35,395 nt of DNA from Gammaproteobacteria bacterium (GCA_015491865.1 WFVD01000024.1:1-35395); one strand, 5' to 3'; shown: positions 19,297 through 28,024, numbered from the stretch's first letter. Notes: generated by a model not told the origin, from the sequence alone. Translations and numbers: made by a program.

Positions 19297-20419
19297 CGGT
19301 TTCACCTCCAGCGCGATTCAGTATTGCGAGTTCTGCGGTGAGGTCGATACCCGGTGGGCACCAGGTGATGCAGCGGCCGCAGCCGGTGCAGCCGGAACGG
19401 CCATATTGATCGTGCCAGCCTGCAAATTTATGTGTTAGCCACTGGCGATAGCGCAGCCGGGTGTCGTGGCGCAGCGTGATGCCGTGCATATAGCTATGCC
19501 CCGGAGTGAAACAGGAGTCCCATTCGCGTTGCTGCTCGCTGCTGCTGCCATCGAGCTCTGCTTCGCTCTGTTCACTGTAACAGAAACAGCTGGGGCAGAC
19601 AGAGGTGCAGTTGCCACATGAGAGGCAGCGGCTGGCGATCTTATCCCACTGTGGATGGTCGAGCGCATTAAACAGAGTATCGCGCATGTTTTGCGACGGC
19701 ACGGCCCGTACCTGTCGAGTGGCATTGGCTTCGTGTTGAGCTGCTTCATCACACTCTGCTTTACTGGCACTGCGTAGCGTGAGCGGCTTAGTCACCTGCC
19801 TGCCCTGAGGGGTGGCGCTGGTGATGACGAAACCGCTATCGAGTTCTGTCATCGCAATATCAAAACCAGCAGTAGGGTCACACCTCGGGCCGTCGCCAGT
19901 GCTGCTACAGAAACAGCTCTCAACAGCGCGGGTGCAGTTGATCGCGATAATAAAGAGATGTTGACGGCGTGCTGCATAAAAGGGATCGGGGCTATGGTTG
20001 ACAGAGAGGAAGTGCCGGTCCTGTAGTCTGAGTGCGGCGAGGTCGCAGGCGCGCAGTCCGATGATTGCCAGCTTCTCTGTGCTGTTAGCGGGGTCTTCAA
20101 AATGGGGGGCGCCTGTCGTATCGCGGGTCGCACGCCAGAGGGTTTCGCGCGGCCTGAATAGCAGTGGTTTGACCCCCTGCGCCGTGGAGACCCAGTCAAA
20201 CCAGTGTTCGCTACCGTTGTTTATCAAACGGTAACTGGCAGGGGCGTGGTGGTCTTCAACGCCTTGCGGTAGTGCTGATGTGCTCTTCAGTGGCGCGTAG
20301 ACGATGGCCCCATCGCGAACCTGCGGCCCGTAAATCTGATGGCCACTGCGCTGCAGGTTATCGAACAGTTGCTGTAACTGATCTCGTGGCAGAAAATGGG
20401 GCGGCAGGGTGTGCGTCAT
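19286..20419 (-). CDS. hyhB: Group 3b hydrogenase beta subunit (4Fe-4S electron-transfer)
   Basis: This is an iron-sulfur subunit related to the anaerobic sulfite reductase A subunit and sulfhydrogenase beta. Two [4Fe-4S] motifs are near the C-terminus: CLSCGNCTSVCP (Cys265, 268, 271, 275) and CTGCGRCITWCP (Cys344, 347, 350, 354). Additional Cys occur at CFCSSTGDGPRC (about 169-180) and SCFC (about 277-280). The N-terminal domain (REDTLW-like, IIGLRACDLAAL) matches the family. The length of 377 residues is normal. It starts 18 bases after hypE and overlaps hyhG. Archaeal homologues also reduce polysulfide; whether this one does is unknown. Confidence 0.93.
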   Translation of the reverse strand: MTHTLPPHFLPRDQLQQLFDNLQRSGHQIYGPQVRDGAIVYAPLKSTSALPQGVEDHHAPASYRLINNGSEHWFDWVSTAQGVKPLLFRPRETLWRATRDTTGAPHFEDPANSTEKLAIIGLRACDLAALRLQDRHFLSVNHSPDPFYAARRQHLFIIAINCTRAVESCFCSSTGDGPRCDPTAGFDIAMTELDSGFVITSATPQGRQVTKPLTLRSASKAECDEAAQHEANATRQVRAVPSQNMRDTLFNALDHPQWDKIASRCLSCGNCTSVCPSCFCYSEQSEAELDGSSSEQQREWDSCFTPGHSYMHGITLRHDTRLRYRQWLTHKFAGWHDQYGRSGCTGCGRCITWCPPGIDLTAELAILNRAGGETDDG

Positions 20420-20437
20420 ATCGCTCTGTCACCTCTC

Positions 20438-21451
20438 TCAACATATGCGTGGTAAAGGGTCATCTTCCAGCTCTTCAACGATTCGTTGTCCGCCCAGTGG
20501 TGTCTCAAGCATAACATAGGGCGTGTGGCTGGAGACGTTGCCGATGATGGCAGCCTCACGCCCGTCACTGAGTCGCTGTAGCGCCCTGAGTGCAGTATCT
20601 GCCTGAGTCTGGTCGATGACCGCCACCACCCGCCCTTCACAGGCGAGATAGAGCGGGTCGTAGCCGAGGATTTCACATACGGATGTGACCTCATCACGTA
20701 CTGGAATAGCCGCCTGCTGCAGATGTACCCCAAGGCCAGTTGAGCGATGGATCTCATGTAGCACTGTCGCGACACCGCCGCGAGTAGGGTCGCGCATAAA
20801 ACGCAGGCCACTAAATTCCAGCAATGTGTTTGTGATTGGCACCACAGAGGCGGCATCGGATTTCAGCTCGCCCTGTAGTCCAAACTGTTCACGTGCCAGC
20901 AGCACTGCGGTGCCGTGATCACCAATCGGGCCACTTACGATGATGGCATCATCGCCCCTGATCTGTGACATGGCGACTCTCTGCATCGTAGCCTTTACCC
21001 CGATGCCGCTGGTGGCGAGGTAGAGGCCGCTCCCTTCGCCACGGCGTACCACCTTGGTATCGCCAGCGACCACCTTTACGCCGCAGGCCTGAGCGGCACT
21101 CCCCATGCTCTTGATGATGCGCGTTAGCTGTGCGATCTCCAGTCCCTCTTCGATAAAGGTGTTAAGGCTGAGGTATTGTGGCGTTGCTCCCGAGACCGCG
21201 AGATCATTGACGGTGCCGTGGATTGCCAGTGAACCGATATCGCCGCCAGGGAATTCCAGTGGATCGACGGTAAAACCGTCAGTGCTAAAGAGTAGCTCCG
21301 CTTGAGGAAAGGGGAGCGTTACGGCATCACAGTCAGGGTCGAGTGACGCATTGCCGAGGTATCGAACGAAAATTTCTGAGATCAATGCACGCATGCGGCG
21401 GCCACCGTTGCCGTGCGCGAGGGTGATGTGGCTCTCATCGCGCCGCTTCAT
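20438..21451 (-). CDS. hypE: Hydrogenase expression/formation protein HypE
   Basis: HypE dehydrates the thiocarbamoyl group placed on its C-terminal Cys by HypF, yielding the thiocyanate from which the Fe-bound CN ligands derive. The N-terminus LAHGNGGRRMRALI, the ATP-binding PurM-like core (DGFTVDPLEFPGGDIG, RDPTRGGVATVLHEI) and the essential C-terminal Cys (PRIC, last residue) are all present in 337 residues. Its ATG overlaps the hypF stop (ATGA at 21448-21451), linking the two partner proteins translationally. Confidence 0.96.
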   Translation of the reverse strand: MKRRDESHITLAHGNGGRRMRALISEIFVRYLGNASLDPDCDAVTLPFPQAELLFSTDGFTVDPLEFPGGDIGSLAIHGTVNDLAVSGATPQYLSLNTFIEEGLEIAQLTRIIKSMGSAAQACGVKVVAGDTKVVRRGEGSGLYLATSGIGVKATMQRVAMSQIRGDDAIIVSGPIGDHGTAVLLAREQFGLQGELKSDAASVVPITNTLLEFSGLRFMRDPTRGGVATVLHEIHRSTGLGVHLQQAAIPVRDEVTSVCEILGYDPLYLACEGRVVAVIDQTQADTALRALQRLSDGREAAIIGNVSSHTPYVMLETPLGGQRIVEELEDDPLPRIC

Positions 21452-23703
21452 CGCTGTGCGGCTGCCTCAATGATCTGCCCGTAACAGAGCGCGGCATCAT
21501 TGCAGGGGAGCTGCTGTGGCAGGATGACCTTAAAATCCTGCCGTTCAAGCAGTGCTATCGCCTGTTCTGCCAGGCGCCGGTTCTGGAAGACACCGCCGTT
21601 AAGTCCGACAATAAATGGGCCGTGCTGTTGGCGAATCTGCACGGCCAGATCGCAGATTGTGTGGGCGAGCACGCTGTGAAAGAGGGCGGCACGCTGTGCG
21701 ACAGGTTCATTCTGATTCCGAAGCGCTACCAGTAACGGCTGCCAGTCGCTCACCAGAACACCTTCACTGTTGGCGATAGAGGGGAGAGGGTCTGCGCTAG
21801 GGGAGGGGATATTGTTTGCACTGGCTTGTAGCAGCATCGCGGCCTGACCTTCAAAGGTCGCGTGATCGGTCAGACCGAGTAGCGACGCCGCGCCATCAAA
21901 GAGGCGCCCTGCCGATGAGGTGAACGGTGCGTTGATCCCTTTTTTCCAGGCGCTCAACAGCAGCGCCGCTTGAGGGTGGTTGGCCCACGTCTCACCGGCA
22001 TGCCAGCAGAGTGATGCTGCACAGCGCCACGCTTCCCGTGCGGTGCGTTCACCACCGGGCAGACGAAATGGCCGCATGGTGGCCACACGTTGCCACAAGC
22101 CGGGCTGTCCAAGCAGCGCATCGCCTCCCCACAATGTGCCGTCGCGTCCGAGACCCGTACCGTCCCAGGTAAAGACGAGGCAGCGCTCTTCGATAGCTTG
22201 TTCACCGACAACAGCAGAGGCGTGAGCGTGGTGGTGATAGACCCTGGTGACGGGCAGGCTGTTATCGGCGGCCCAGCGATGGCTGAAGTAGTCTGGATGT
22301 GCATCACAGATAACGCCTTCGGCGCTAACGGCGTAATGGTGCTGTAGTGAATTGATGGTTTTTCTGAAAAGATCGGCACTGCGTGGTGAGTCAAGCTCGC
22401 CGATATGTGGTGAGAGTACGATACGGTTATCCCACGCAAGGGCGATGCTGTTTTTCATCTGCCCACCGACGGCGAGCAGTGGTCTGTCGAGTGTCACAGG
22501 AAGTGAGCGTTCTAATGGTGCATGGCCCCGCCCGAGTCGCAGCGGGCGCGGTTTTTTATCGATGACCTGAAACAGACTATCATCTGCGCTGTGAATGATG
22601 GGGCGGTCATGATGCAGAAATGCGTCCGCAATATTGCCAGACCTCGCTTCAAGCTCATCGCCCTCAGTGATCACCGGCTCACCGCTGATATTGGCCGACG
22701 TGACGACCAGGGCGGTGTCGGTGCTATTTAAGATCAACTGGTGGAGTGGGCTATAGGGTAGCAGTGCGCCGATCTGGTTGAGTCCCGGTGCGATCAATGT
22801 CGAAAGTGTGGTGGCGGCCCTTTTTTCACATAATACAATCGGACGGCTGCGCTCACACAGCAGTGCCGTGGTGGTTTCATCGCAGAGCAGTTCCCGCTGC
22901 ACGGCATCGATATTACGGAACATCACCGCTAACGGTTTATCTGGGCGCCCCTTCTGTCTGCGTAAACGGGCGACGGCTGCGTCGCTACTGGCGGTGCATA
23001 AGAGGTGGTAGCCGCCGATCCCCTTAACCGCGATGCTCTTGCCTGCGCGTAATAGCTGCTCTGTTTTAATGAGTGCATCAGCGGTGTCGTTGAGGCGGAT
23101 GTTACCTGCTACAAAGGTGAGCTGTGGACCGCACATCGAGCAGGAGATCGCCTCGGTATGAAAGCGGCGATCAGCGGGATCGCGGTACTCTTTCTCACAT
23201 TGAGTGCAGCGTGGGAAGTTCGCCATGCTGGTACTGCTGCGGTCATACGGCAGCTGTGTGATGGCGGTGTAGCGAGGGCCGCACTGTGCGCAGTTGATGA
23301 ATGGGTAGCGGTAGCGGCGGTTAGCCGGGTCGTTGAGTTCATCGAGACAGCGCGGACAGCAGTCGAGATCGCACGGCAGGTGGATGTTGTGCCCCTCGTT
23401 ATGGATGCTGTCGAGAATGGCAAAGCGAGCAGTAGCGGCGAGACGGGCGCTGTCGATCTCATTCCGTTGGCTGATACGAGGAGAGGCGACTGCCGGTGCC
23501 TCTTTGATCAGTCGTCGCATAAAAAGTGCGGTTGCCTGCTCTGTTCCGCTTGCCATGATCTCAACTTCACCACGCAGGTTACGTGCCCAGCCTGTGATGC
23601 CAAGCGCTGTTGCGATACGGTAGATATGAGGCCGAAATCCGACCCCCTGAACCTTGCCGCTCAGGCGTAGATGGATAGTGGAAGTGGTGTGATCTGGTTG
23701 CAT
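21448..23703 (-). CDS. hypF: Carbamoyltransferase HypF
   Basis: HypF uses carbamoyl phosphate and ATP to carbamoylate the C-terminal Cys of HypE in CN ligand synthesis. Domains in order are acylphosphatase (GKVQGVGFRPHIYRIA), two zinc fingers (CDLDCCPRCLDEL and CAQCGPRYT; then CTQCEKEY and CSMCGPQ), a YrdC-like domain (KGIGGYHLLC, IAVMFR-type segments) and a Kae1-like C-terminal domain (HHHAHASAV, FTWDGTGLGRDG, GLNGGVFQNRRL). The start is the ATG at 23703 (751 residues), 7 bases after the hypD stop. The open frame to 23778 lies over hypD and lacks the family N-terminus. Confidence 0.96.
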   Translation of the reverse strand: MQPDHTTSTIHLRLSGKVQGVGFRPHIYRIATALGITGWARNLRGEVEIMASGTEQATALFMRRLIKEAPAVASPRISQRNEIDSARLAATARFAILDSIHNEGHNIHLPCDLDCCPRCLDELNDPANRRYRYPFINCAQCGPRYTAITQLPYDRSSTSMANFPRCTQCEKEYRDPADRRFHTEAISCSMCGPQLTFVAGNIRLNDTADALIKTEQLLRAGKSIAVKGIGGYHLLCTASSDAAVARLRRQKGRPDKPLAVMFRNIDAVQRELLCDETTTALLCERSRPIVLCEKRAATTLSTLIAPGLNQIGALLPYSPLHQLILNSTDTALVVTSANISGEPVITEGDELEARSGNIADAFLHHDRPIIHSADDSLFQVIDKKPRPLRLGRGHAPLERSLPVTLDRPLLAVGGQMKNSIALAWDNRIVLSPHIGELDSPRSADLFRKTINSLQHHYAVSAEGVICDAHPDYFSHRWAADNSLPVTRVYHHHAHASAVVGEQAIEERCLVFTWDGTGLGRDGTLWGGDALLGQPGLWQRVATMRPFRLPGGERTAREAWRCAASLCWHAGETWANHPQAALLLSAWKKGINAPFTSSAGRLFDGAASLLGLTDHATFEGQAAMLLQASANNIPSPSADPLPSIANSEGVLVSDWQPLLVALRNQNEPVAQRAALFHSVLAHTICDLAVQIRQQHGPFIVGLNGGVFQNRRLAEQAIALLERQDFKVILPQQLPCNDAALCYGQIIEAAAQR

Positions 23704-23710
23704 CGATCGG

Positions 23711-24820
23711 CTACGCCTGTTTTGCTCTGCGCTGTTTATGCAAGCCGCTGCTCCACCAGATGCGGCACGCCCCTTCATCCGAGACCATGCAGGGGCCGAC
23801 TGGGTTTGATGGTGTACAGGCGGTACCGTAGAGCGGACAGTGATCCGGGGGCTCTTTTCCCAGTATCACTTTTGCACAGTCGCAGCCGGGCGGCATCTCA
23901 TCTTTATGGTGAGACTGTGCGCTGTACTTTGAAAAATGAATATGGGCATCGTGCAACCGATATTTCTTCTTAAGCGCGTAACCCGATGCGGGAATGGTGC
24001 CAATGCCGCGCCAGCGGCTGTCGACAGTCGTAAACGTCTGGTCAATCAGGTGCTGTGCATGACGGTTCCCTGATGGCGTGACGACTGCGGGGTAACTGTT
24101 TACGAGCGTGGCTTCGCCGTTTATCGCCTGCTGGGTGACAGAGCAGATCGCCGCAAGCAGTGACGCGGCATCGAAGCCGGCAACTGCGACAGGGCGCTGG
24201 TGCCGCTCTGCTACAAAGCGCCACTCATCGCTACCCATTACGGCACTAACATGGCCAGGGGCGATCAATGCATCAAAACCGGCCTGGTCTCTATTTAACA
24301 GCTGTGCAACAGCCGGCCAGGTCCGACGTGCGGCGAGTAATAGAAGCAGATTGTCTGGAATACCTTCTGCGATGAGCGCCGCTGTTGGTGCGCTAGTGGT
24401 TTCAAATCCAGCCATAAAGAAAACAACCTGTTGAGTGGGGTGTCGCAGTGCAATGGTGCGCGCCTCAAGTGGCGATGCGATGGGATGGATGTTGGCACCT
24501 GCCGCGCGTGCCTGCTCAAGTGAACGTGGTTCGCCTCTGGCTGTATTGATCGGCACGTGCAGCATATCCCCAAAGGTGACGACGACCACCGGCTCATTGA
24601 GGGCGATCGCTATCGCCATCGCAATGGTCTCTTCCGGGCAGATACAGACGGGGCAGCCGGGGCCGGGGATAAGCTCAATATGGCCGGGGAGTAGTGAGCG
24701 TAAGCCGGCCAGGTTGATGGTGCGTTCGTGGCCACCACACACATTCATGATTTTGAATGGGTTAGACGGGGCGAGGGTATTGATCTGGTCGAGCAACTGC
24801 CTGGCACGCTGATTCGACAT
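23711..24820 (-). CDS. hypD: Hydrogenase formation protein HypD
   Basis: HypD, with HypC, forms the scaffold on which the Fe(CN)2CO unit is assembled. Conserved Cys motifs are MNVCGGHERTI, PGPGCPVCICPEE and GFETTSAPTAA. The C-terminal [4Fe-4S] region has MPPGCDCAKVILG, HCPLYGTACTP and GPCMVSDEGAC. The length of 369 residues is standard. It starts 3 bases after the hypB stop. Nothing is missing. Confidence 0.96.
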   Translation of the reverse strand: MSNQRARQLLDQINTLAPSNPFKIMNVCGGHERTINLAGLRSLLPGHIELIPGPGCPVCICPEETIAMAIAIALNEPVVVVTFGDMLHVPINTARGEPRSLEQARAAGANIHPIASPLEARTIALRHPTQQVVFFMAGFETTSAPTAALIAEGIPDNLLLLLAARRTWPAVAQLLNRDQAGFDALIAPGHVSAVMGSDEWRFVAERHQRPVAVAGFDAASLLAAICSVTQQAINGEATLVNSYPAVVTPSGNRHAQHLIDQTFTTVDSRWRGIGTIPASGYALKKKYRLHDAHIHFSKYSAQSHHKDEMPPGCDCAKVILGKEPPDHCPLYGTACTPSNPVGPCMVSDEGACRIWWSSGLHKQRRAKQA

Positions 24821-24823
24821 TAT

Positions 24824-25579
24824 TCAGCTGCTCCGTTGAAGATGCTGATGTGTGTCGTTGAGCCACGCCAGCCACTGGGCAACGCCATCGCCCCGTTTTG
24901 CTGAGAGCGGTAATAGTGGAGTGTCCGCGGCAACAGAGGCGAATGAGTCTGTAGCACATTGTAGATCGAACTCATCAAGCAGCGGCAGAAGATCAATCTT
25001 ACTGATGAGCAGCAGATCAGAGGCGCGGAAGATGAGCGGATATTTTTCCGGTTTATCATCACCCTCGGTTGTTGAGAGTAGTGTGACATTGCGGTGCTGG
25101 CCGAGGTCGAAGCTGGCAGGGCAGACAAGGTTGCCGACATTTTCGATAAAAAGCAGATCTATCTGTTCAAGGTCGAGTTGCTGTAGTGCACTGTCCACCA
25201 TCGTTGCATCAAGGTGGCAGGCGTTCCCTGTGGTGATCTGAACTGCTTCGACCCCCTTCGCACGGATTCGTCTGGCATCGTTTTCTGTTTCGAGATCACC
25301 CTCAATTACGGCAATGTGATAGCGGCTTAGCAGTTCATCGATGGTGCATTCCAGCAGGGTCGTCTTTCCTGAGCCGGGTGAGGACATCAGGTTAATAGCC
25401 GTGATGTTGTGTTTTGTTAGCCGTTGACGGTTGCGTGCAGCCTGCTGGTCATTATCAAATAACAGCGTGCGATGAACATCAACGATAACAGTCTCGCCAG
25501 CTGGGGCGTGATCCGCTGAAAAACCATCGCCCTGAACCCTGTATCGTTTGCCGCCATTGCAGCCGCAATTAGTGCACAT
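24824..25579 (-). CDS. hypB: Hydrogenase nickel incorporation GTPase HypB
   Basis: HypB is a SIMIBI GTPase that delivers Ni to the large subunit together with HypA. The N-terminal CTNCGCNGG motif (Ni-binding in relatives), Walker A SSPGSGKTTL, EGDLETENDA, TTGNACHLDA with the metal-binding Cys-His at the G domain, and ENVGNLVCPA are present. The His-rich storage stretch found in some HypB proteins is absent. The length is 251 residues. Its ATG lies inside the end of hypA (11-base overlap). Confidence 0.96.
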   Translation of the reverse strand: MCTNCGCNGGKRYRVQGDGFSADHAPAGETVIVDVHRTLLFDNDQQAARNRQRLTKHNITAINLMSSPGSGKTTLLECTIDELLSRYHIAVIEGDLETENDARRIRAKGVEAVQITTGNACHLDATMVDSALQQLDLEQIDLLFIENVGNLVCPASFDLGQHRNVTLLSTTEGDDKPEKYPLIFRASDLLLISKIDLLPLLDEFDLQCATDSFASVAADTPLLPLSAKRGDGVAQWLAWLNDTHQHLQRSS

Positions 25580-25934
25580 GGCCTGTTTGATCCCGTTTTT
25601 TAAGCACGATGTTTTCGATTCTCATCTCATCACCGCTGAGTAGCTGTGTTACGCTGTTGTGACAACTGTTACAGATGAGCAACCTCTTCGGCTCACACTT
25701 GTTGCCACACTTTCTACAATAAATAGTCACTACTGATCGGGTGACCTCAAGTGCGGCATGTTCAGCGATCGTACCGCGTGAGACCAGAGGAAAAGCGCGT
25801 TCCAGCAGCGCTACTTCGACCCCTGCCAGTGGGCCAATATGGAGGCGAATGGCGTTGATTGCTATGGCGTGATGTGCTTCTGCGATCCGAGTCACCTGTT
25901 GCAGCATACCCCGACAGAGTGAGAGCTCATGCAT
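25569..25934 (-). CDS. hypA: Hydrogenase maturation nickel metallochaperone HypA
   Basis: HypA binds Ni through its N-terminal Met-His and passes it on with HypB. MHELSLCRGMLQQV is the classical start and carries His2. The zinc site is formed by CRKCGNKCEP and CNSCHN; the first part has one Cys more than usual. The start is the ATG at 25934 (121 residues), which overlaps the hypC stop by 8 bases. The longer frame to 26042 is hypC sequence read out of frame. Confidence 0.95.
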   Translation of the reverse strand: MHELSLCRGMLQQVTRIAEAHHAIAINAIRLHIGPLAGVEVALLERAFPLVSRGTIAEHAALEVTRSVVTIYCRKCGNKCEPKRLLICNSCHNSVTQLLSGDEMRIENIVLKKRDQTGHVH

Positions 25935-26169
25935 TCGGGTCACCTCTGATTGCTCCCTGCATCTCACGCTCAGTTTCCCAGGCAAGCTGAGCCGCTTCGG
26001 GATCGATTTTCTGGATCGCATACCCAACGTGTACCAGTACATAGTCGCCAGGTTTCAGCACGCCACGTTCAAATATGAATAGATTAACAGTTCGGGTAAT
26101 GCCTCCTGAGTGACATGAGGCGAGATCACCATCGATTTCTGTTATCTGCATGGGTATGGCGAGGCACAT
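25927..26169 (-). CDS. hypC: Hydrogenase assembly chaperone HypC
   Basis: HypC is a small chaperone that binds HypD and then the immature large subunit through its N-terminal Cys2. MCLAIPMQITEIDG is the hallmark start and YVLVHVGYAIQKID the typical core. The protein is 80 residues. AGGAT lies 3 bases before the ATG. It is the first gene of the 11-gene hydrogenase unit, so the promoter of the whole operon should lie in 26170-26300. Confidence 0.95.
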   Translation of the reverse strand: MCLAIPMQITEIDGDLASCHSGGITRTVNLFIFERGVLKPGDYVLVHVGYAIQKIDPEAAQLAWETEREMQGAIRGDPNA

Positions 26170-26366
26170 AATCCTGTTAAATATGATCGTCCCAAAAAGG
26201 TTATTAGCGTTTCTTTAGCAGCCTGCAACACGAATATAGCATGTTGTCACTATATGGGCAGTAGCTGGTTGATAGATAGCGCAGTGACTTTAACTGGCCC
26301 GATGTTGGAGGCGATATTTTAAGAGGCAGTAGCATCTATCGAATCGTACTCATGTTATTTTCTAGT
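26170..26366. promoter_or_regulatory. Upstream region of the hydrogenase operon
   Basis: No gene is seen here. On the minus strand TTGCAG followed 16 bases later by TAATAA could be a weak sigma-70 promoter about 40 bases before hypC. An inverted repeat, ATATAG-N10-CTATAT (26234-26255), overlaps or precedes it and could be an operator. No FNR box or sigma-54 -24/-12 pair was found in this stretch. Confidence 0.35.
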
Positions 26367-26393
26367 TAAAGCTCCTATTTTGATCGCCGATAA
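26367..26393 (+). promoter_or_regulatory. Sigma-28 (FliA)-type promoter
   Basis: TAAAGCTC, exactly 11 bases, then GCCGATAA. The -10 equals the flagellar sigma-28 consensus at 8 of 8 positions and the -35 matches TAAAGTTT at 5 of 8, including the key TAAAG. It points towards the receiver/pseudokinase gene 360 bases downstream, giving a long leader of about 355 bases that includes repeat copy B. The region just after it (26398 on) has a short frame ending near 26450 that may be a gene remnant. Confidence 0.65.
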
Positions 26394-26565
26394 CGCTATG
26401 AAGAAGGAACTGGCATTGACGCCGCAGTTATTGAGGTCATGGATGATGAATAGATGTGCTCCGTTTAACCCCCTGATTTTATCCCGATTTTCTGTTTATT
26501 TCATCCTCTCGGTTATATGGCCTTAGTGCCAGTTATAACGGATCATTTTGTTCTATTTGAGAAAA

Positions 26566-26640
26566 GTACGGCAATCTCGATGTTAGATGAACCGTTGAGT
26601 TAAACGATGACTTTGTCGCTTAATGCCTCATCATCACAAT
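26566..26640. repeat. Dispersed non-coding repeat, copy B
   Basis: This is the second copy of the 75-base element described at 13207-13281. It starts GTACGGCAATCTCGATG and ends near CCTCATCATCACAAT. It lies in the 5' leader of the receiver/pseudokinase gene. The two copies share blocks such as GAACCG, GTTAA, ACTT, CGCTT and GCCTC at fixed spacing. Confidence 0.7.
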
Positions 26641-26755
26641 GAGCCAGAGGTTGGTTAAGCCTTTTGAGGTATAACGATTTTTTAATGGTGAAGGATTTGT
26701 TCGATATTAATGTTGACCTGAAGCTTAATGAGACTGGTGGGTAGAGGAGAATCTA

Positions 26756-27970
26756 ATGAACGAACAGAAAGTGAGAGAGTTTGTAGAGATAAATAGAGTT
26801 TCAGGAAAGCAGCCACGCCCAAAAATACTTATTGTTGATGATGCCAGGGAAAACATTACCGCAATGGAACATGTGTTATCTGATCTGGATATCGACTTGG
26901 TAACATCAACAGATCCATATAAAGCGCTTTCATATACTTTGGAACATGATTTTGCATTAGCGCTGATAGATGTACAGATGCCCCTGCTAAATGGATATCA
27001 GACAGCAGAGAAGATGCGGTCAGCAGAGCATAGCTGCCATATACCTATTATGTTTGTCACTGCTAATTCACTGGATGAGAGAAGTGTGATGCATGGTTAT
27101 GGTGTAGGCGCTATTGATTATATTGAAAAACCTTTAAATCCCTATGTACTGAAAAGCAAGGTTAATATGTTTGTTGAATTATATAGAAATAAGCTTGCGT
27201 TAAAGGAGGTGAGCAGGGAAGTTAAGGAGGAGAAGGGTAGTGCAGAGAGTTTGAGTGAGATAGAGAGTAGTCTTGTCGCAAATATTTCCTCAGAGCTGAA
27301 AACCCCACTACATTCAATTATCGGCATGACTGATATGGGAGTAATCAATATTGATAAATGGGATAAGGTAAGGCAAATAGATAACTTGAGGGAAATTAAC
27401 AGCAACAGCCGCACTCTGTTACTACTGCTTAACGATATAATAGACCTCTCCAGGCTGGAGGCTGGCCTGATGGGGTTTAATTACTCAAAGAGCGATATGG
27501 TTTCTATTGTTCGTGATGTAGTCAAGTCGCTAAAACCTCTGATGTATGAAGAGGGTATTCTGGCTGAGATTGAAAGTAACCATGAACCGCTATTTGTAGA
27601 GTTTGATACAGCAAGAATCGGGCAGGTAATTTTGAATGTGATCTCCAGTGCGATTGAACGAACGCCAGTTAATGGGGTCATCAAAATTAACATATCAGAA
27701 GTCACCAGTTCATCTGATGAATGTAGAAAAGCCAGAGTTTCTATTGCAGATTGTGGCGGTGGAATCCCTGATGAGTTAATTTCATCGCTGTTTGACAAGT
27801 TCTCGCAGGTGATATCACTTCGTGGTAGAGATAGTAATACCAGTGGTTTGGGGTTAGCTGTATGTAAGAAGATTATCGACCAGCATGGTGGTTTTATCAG
27901 GATAGAAAATAATGCAGGTATGGGGGCGGTTGTCTCATTTGATATTCCTGTAAAACAGAGCTGCCCTTAA
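26756..27970 (+). CDS. Receiver domain joined to a catalytically degenerate histidine kinase module
   Basis: This is a 404-residue cytoplasmic protein with no membrane helix. The N-terminal receiver (about 22-145) looks active: acidic pair Asp28-Asp29 (LIVDDAREN), phospho-acceptor Asp72 (LIDVQMPLLNG), Thr102 and Lys125 (YIEKPLNP). A HisKA/HATPase module follows, but the H-box reads LVANISSELKTPLHSIIG, so the phospho-accepting His is Ser179. In the N-box (ILNVISSAIERT) the Mg-coordinating second Asn is Ser298. The ATP-lid residues DCGGGIP and TSGLGLAVCK remain. It therefore probably cannot autophosphorylate and may act as a phosphorylation-controlled partner or inhibitor of another kinase. The ribosome site is AGAGGAG. 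It is probably cotranscribed with the HPt gene. Confidence 0.9.
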   Translation: MNEQKVREFVEINRVSGKQPRPKILIVDDARENITAMEHVLSDLDIDLVTSTDPYKALSYTLEHDFALALIDVQMPLLNGYQTAEKMRSAEHSCHIPIMFVTANSLDERSVMHGYGVGAIDYIEKPLNPYVLKSKVNMFVELYRNKLALKEVSREVKEEKGSAESLSEIESSLVANISSELKTPLHSIIGMTDMGVINIDKWDKVRQIDNLREINSNSRTLLLLLNDIIDLSRLEAGLMGFNYSKSDMVSIVRDVVKSLKPLMYEEGILAEIESNHEPLFVEFDTARIGQVILNVISSAIERTPVNGVIKINISEVTSSSDECRKARVSIADCGGGIPDELISSLFDKFSQVISLRGRDSNTSGLGLAVCKKIIDQHGGFIRIENNAGMGAVVSFDIPVKQSCP

Positions 27971-28024
27971 TGGCCCTGTTCTACTGTAAACTATTACGTG
28001 ATAATGGTTAATTATTATGTTTTA

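Noticed and set aside
23158-23670. 170-codon plus-strand ORF inside hypF
   Set aside because: It is antisense to the conserved zinc-finger region of hypF, with no ribosome site and no family resemblance.
26380-26393. TTGATCGCCGATAA as an FNR box
   Set aside because: Only the left half matches; the second half overlaps the sigma-28 -10 element and lacks ATCAA.
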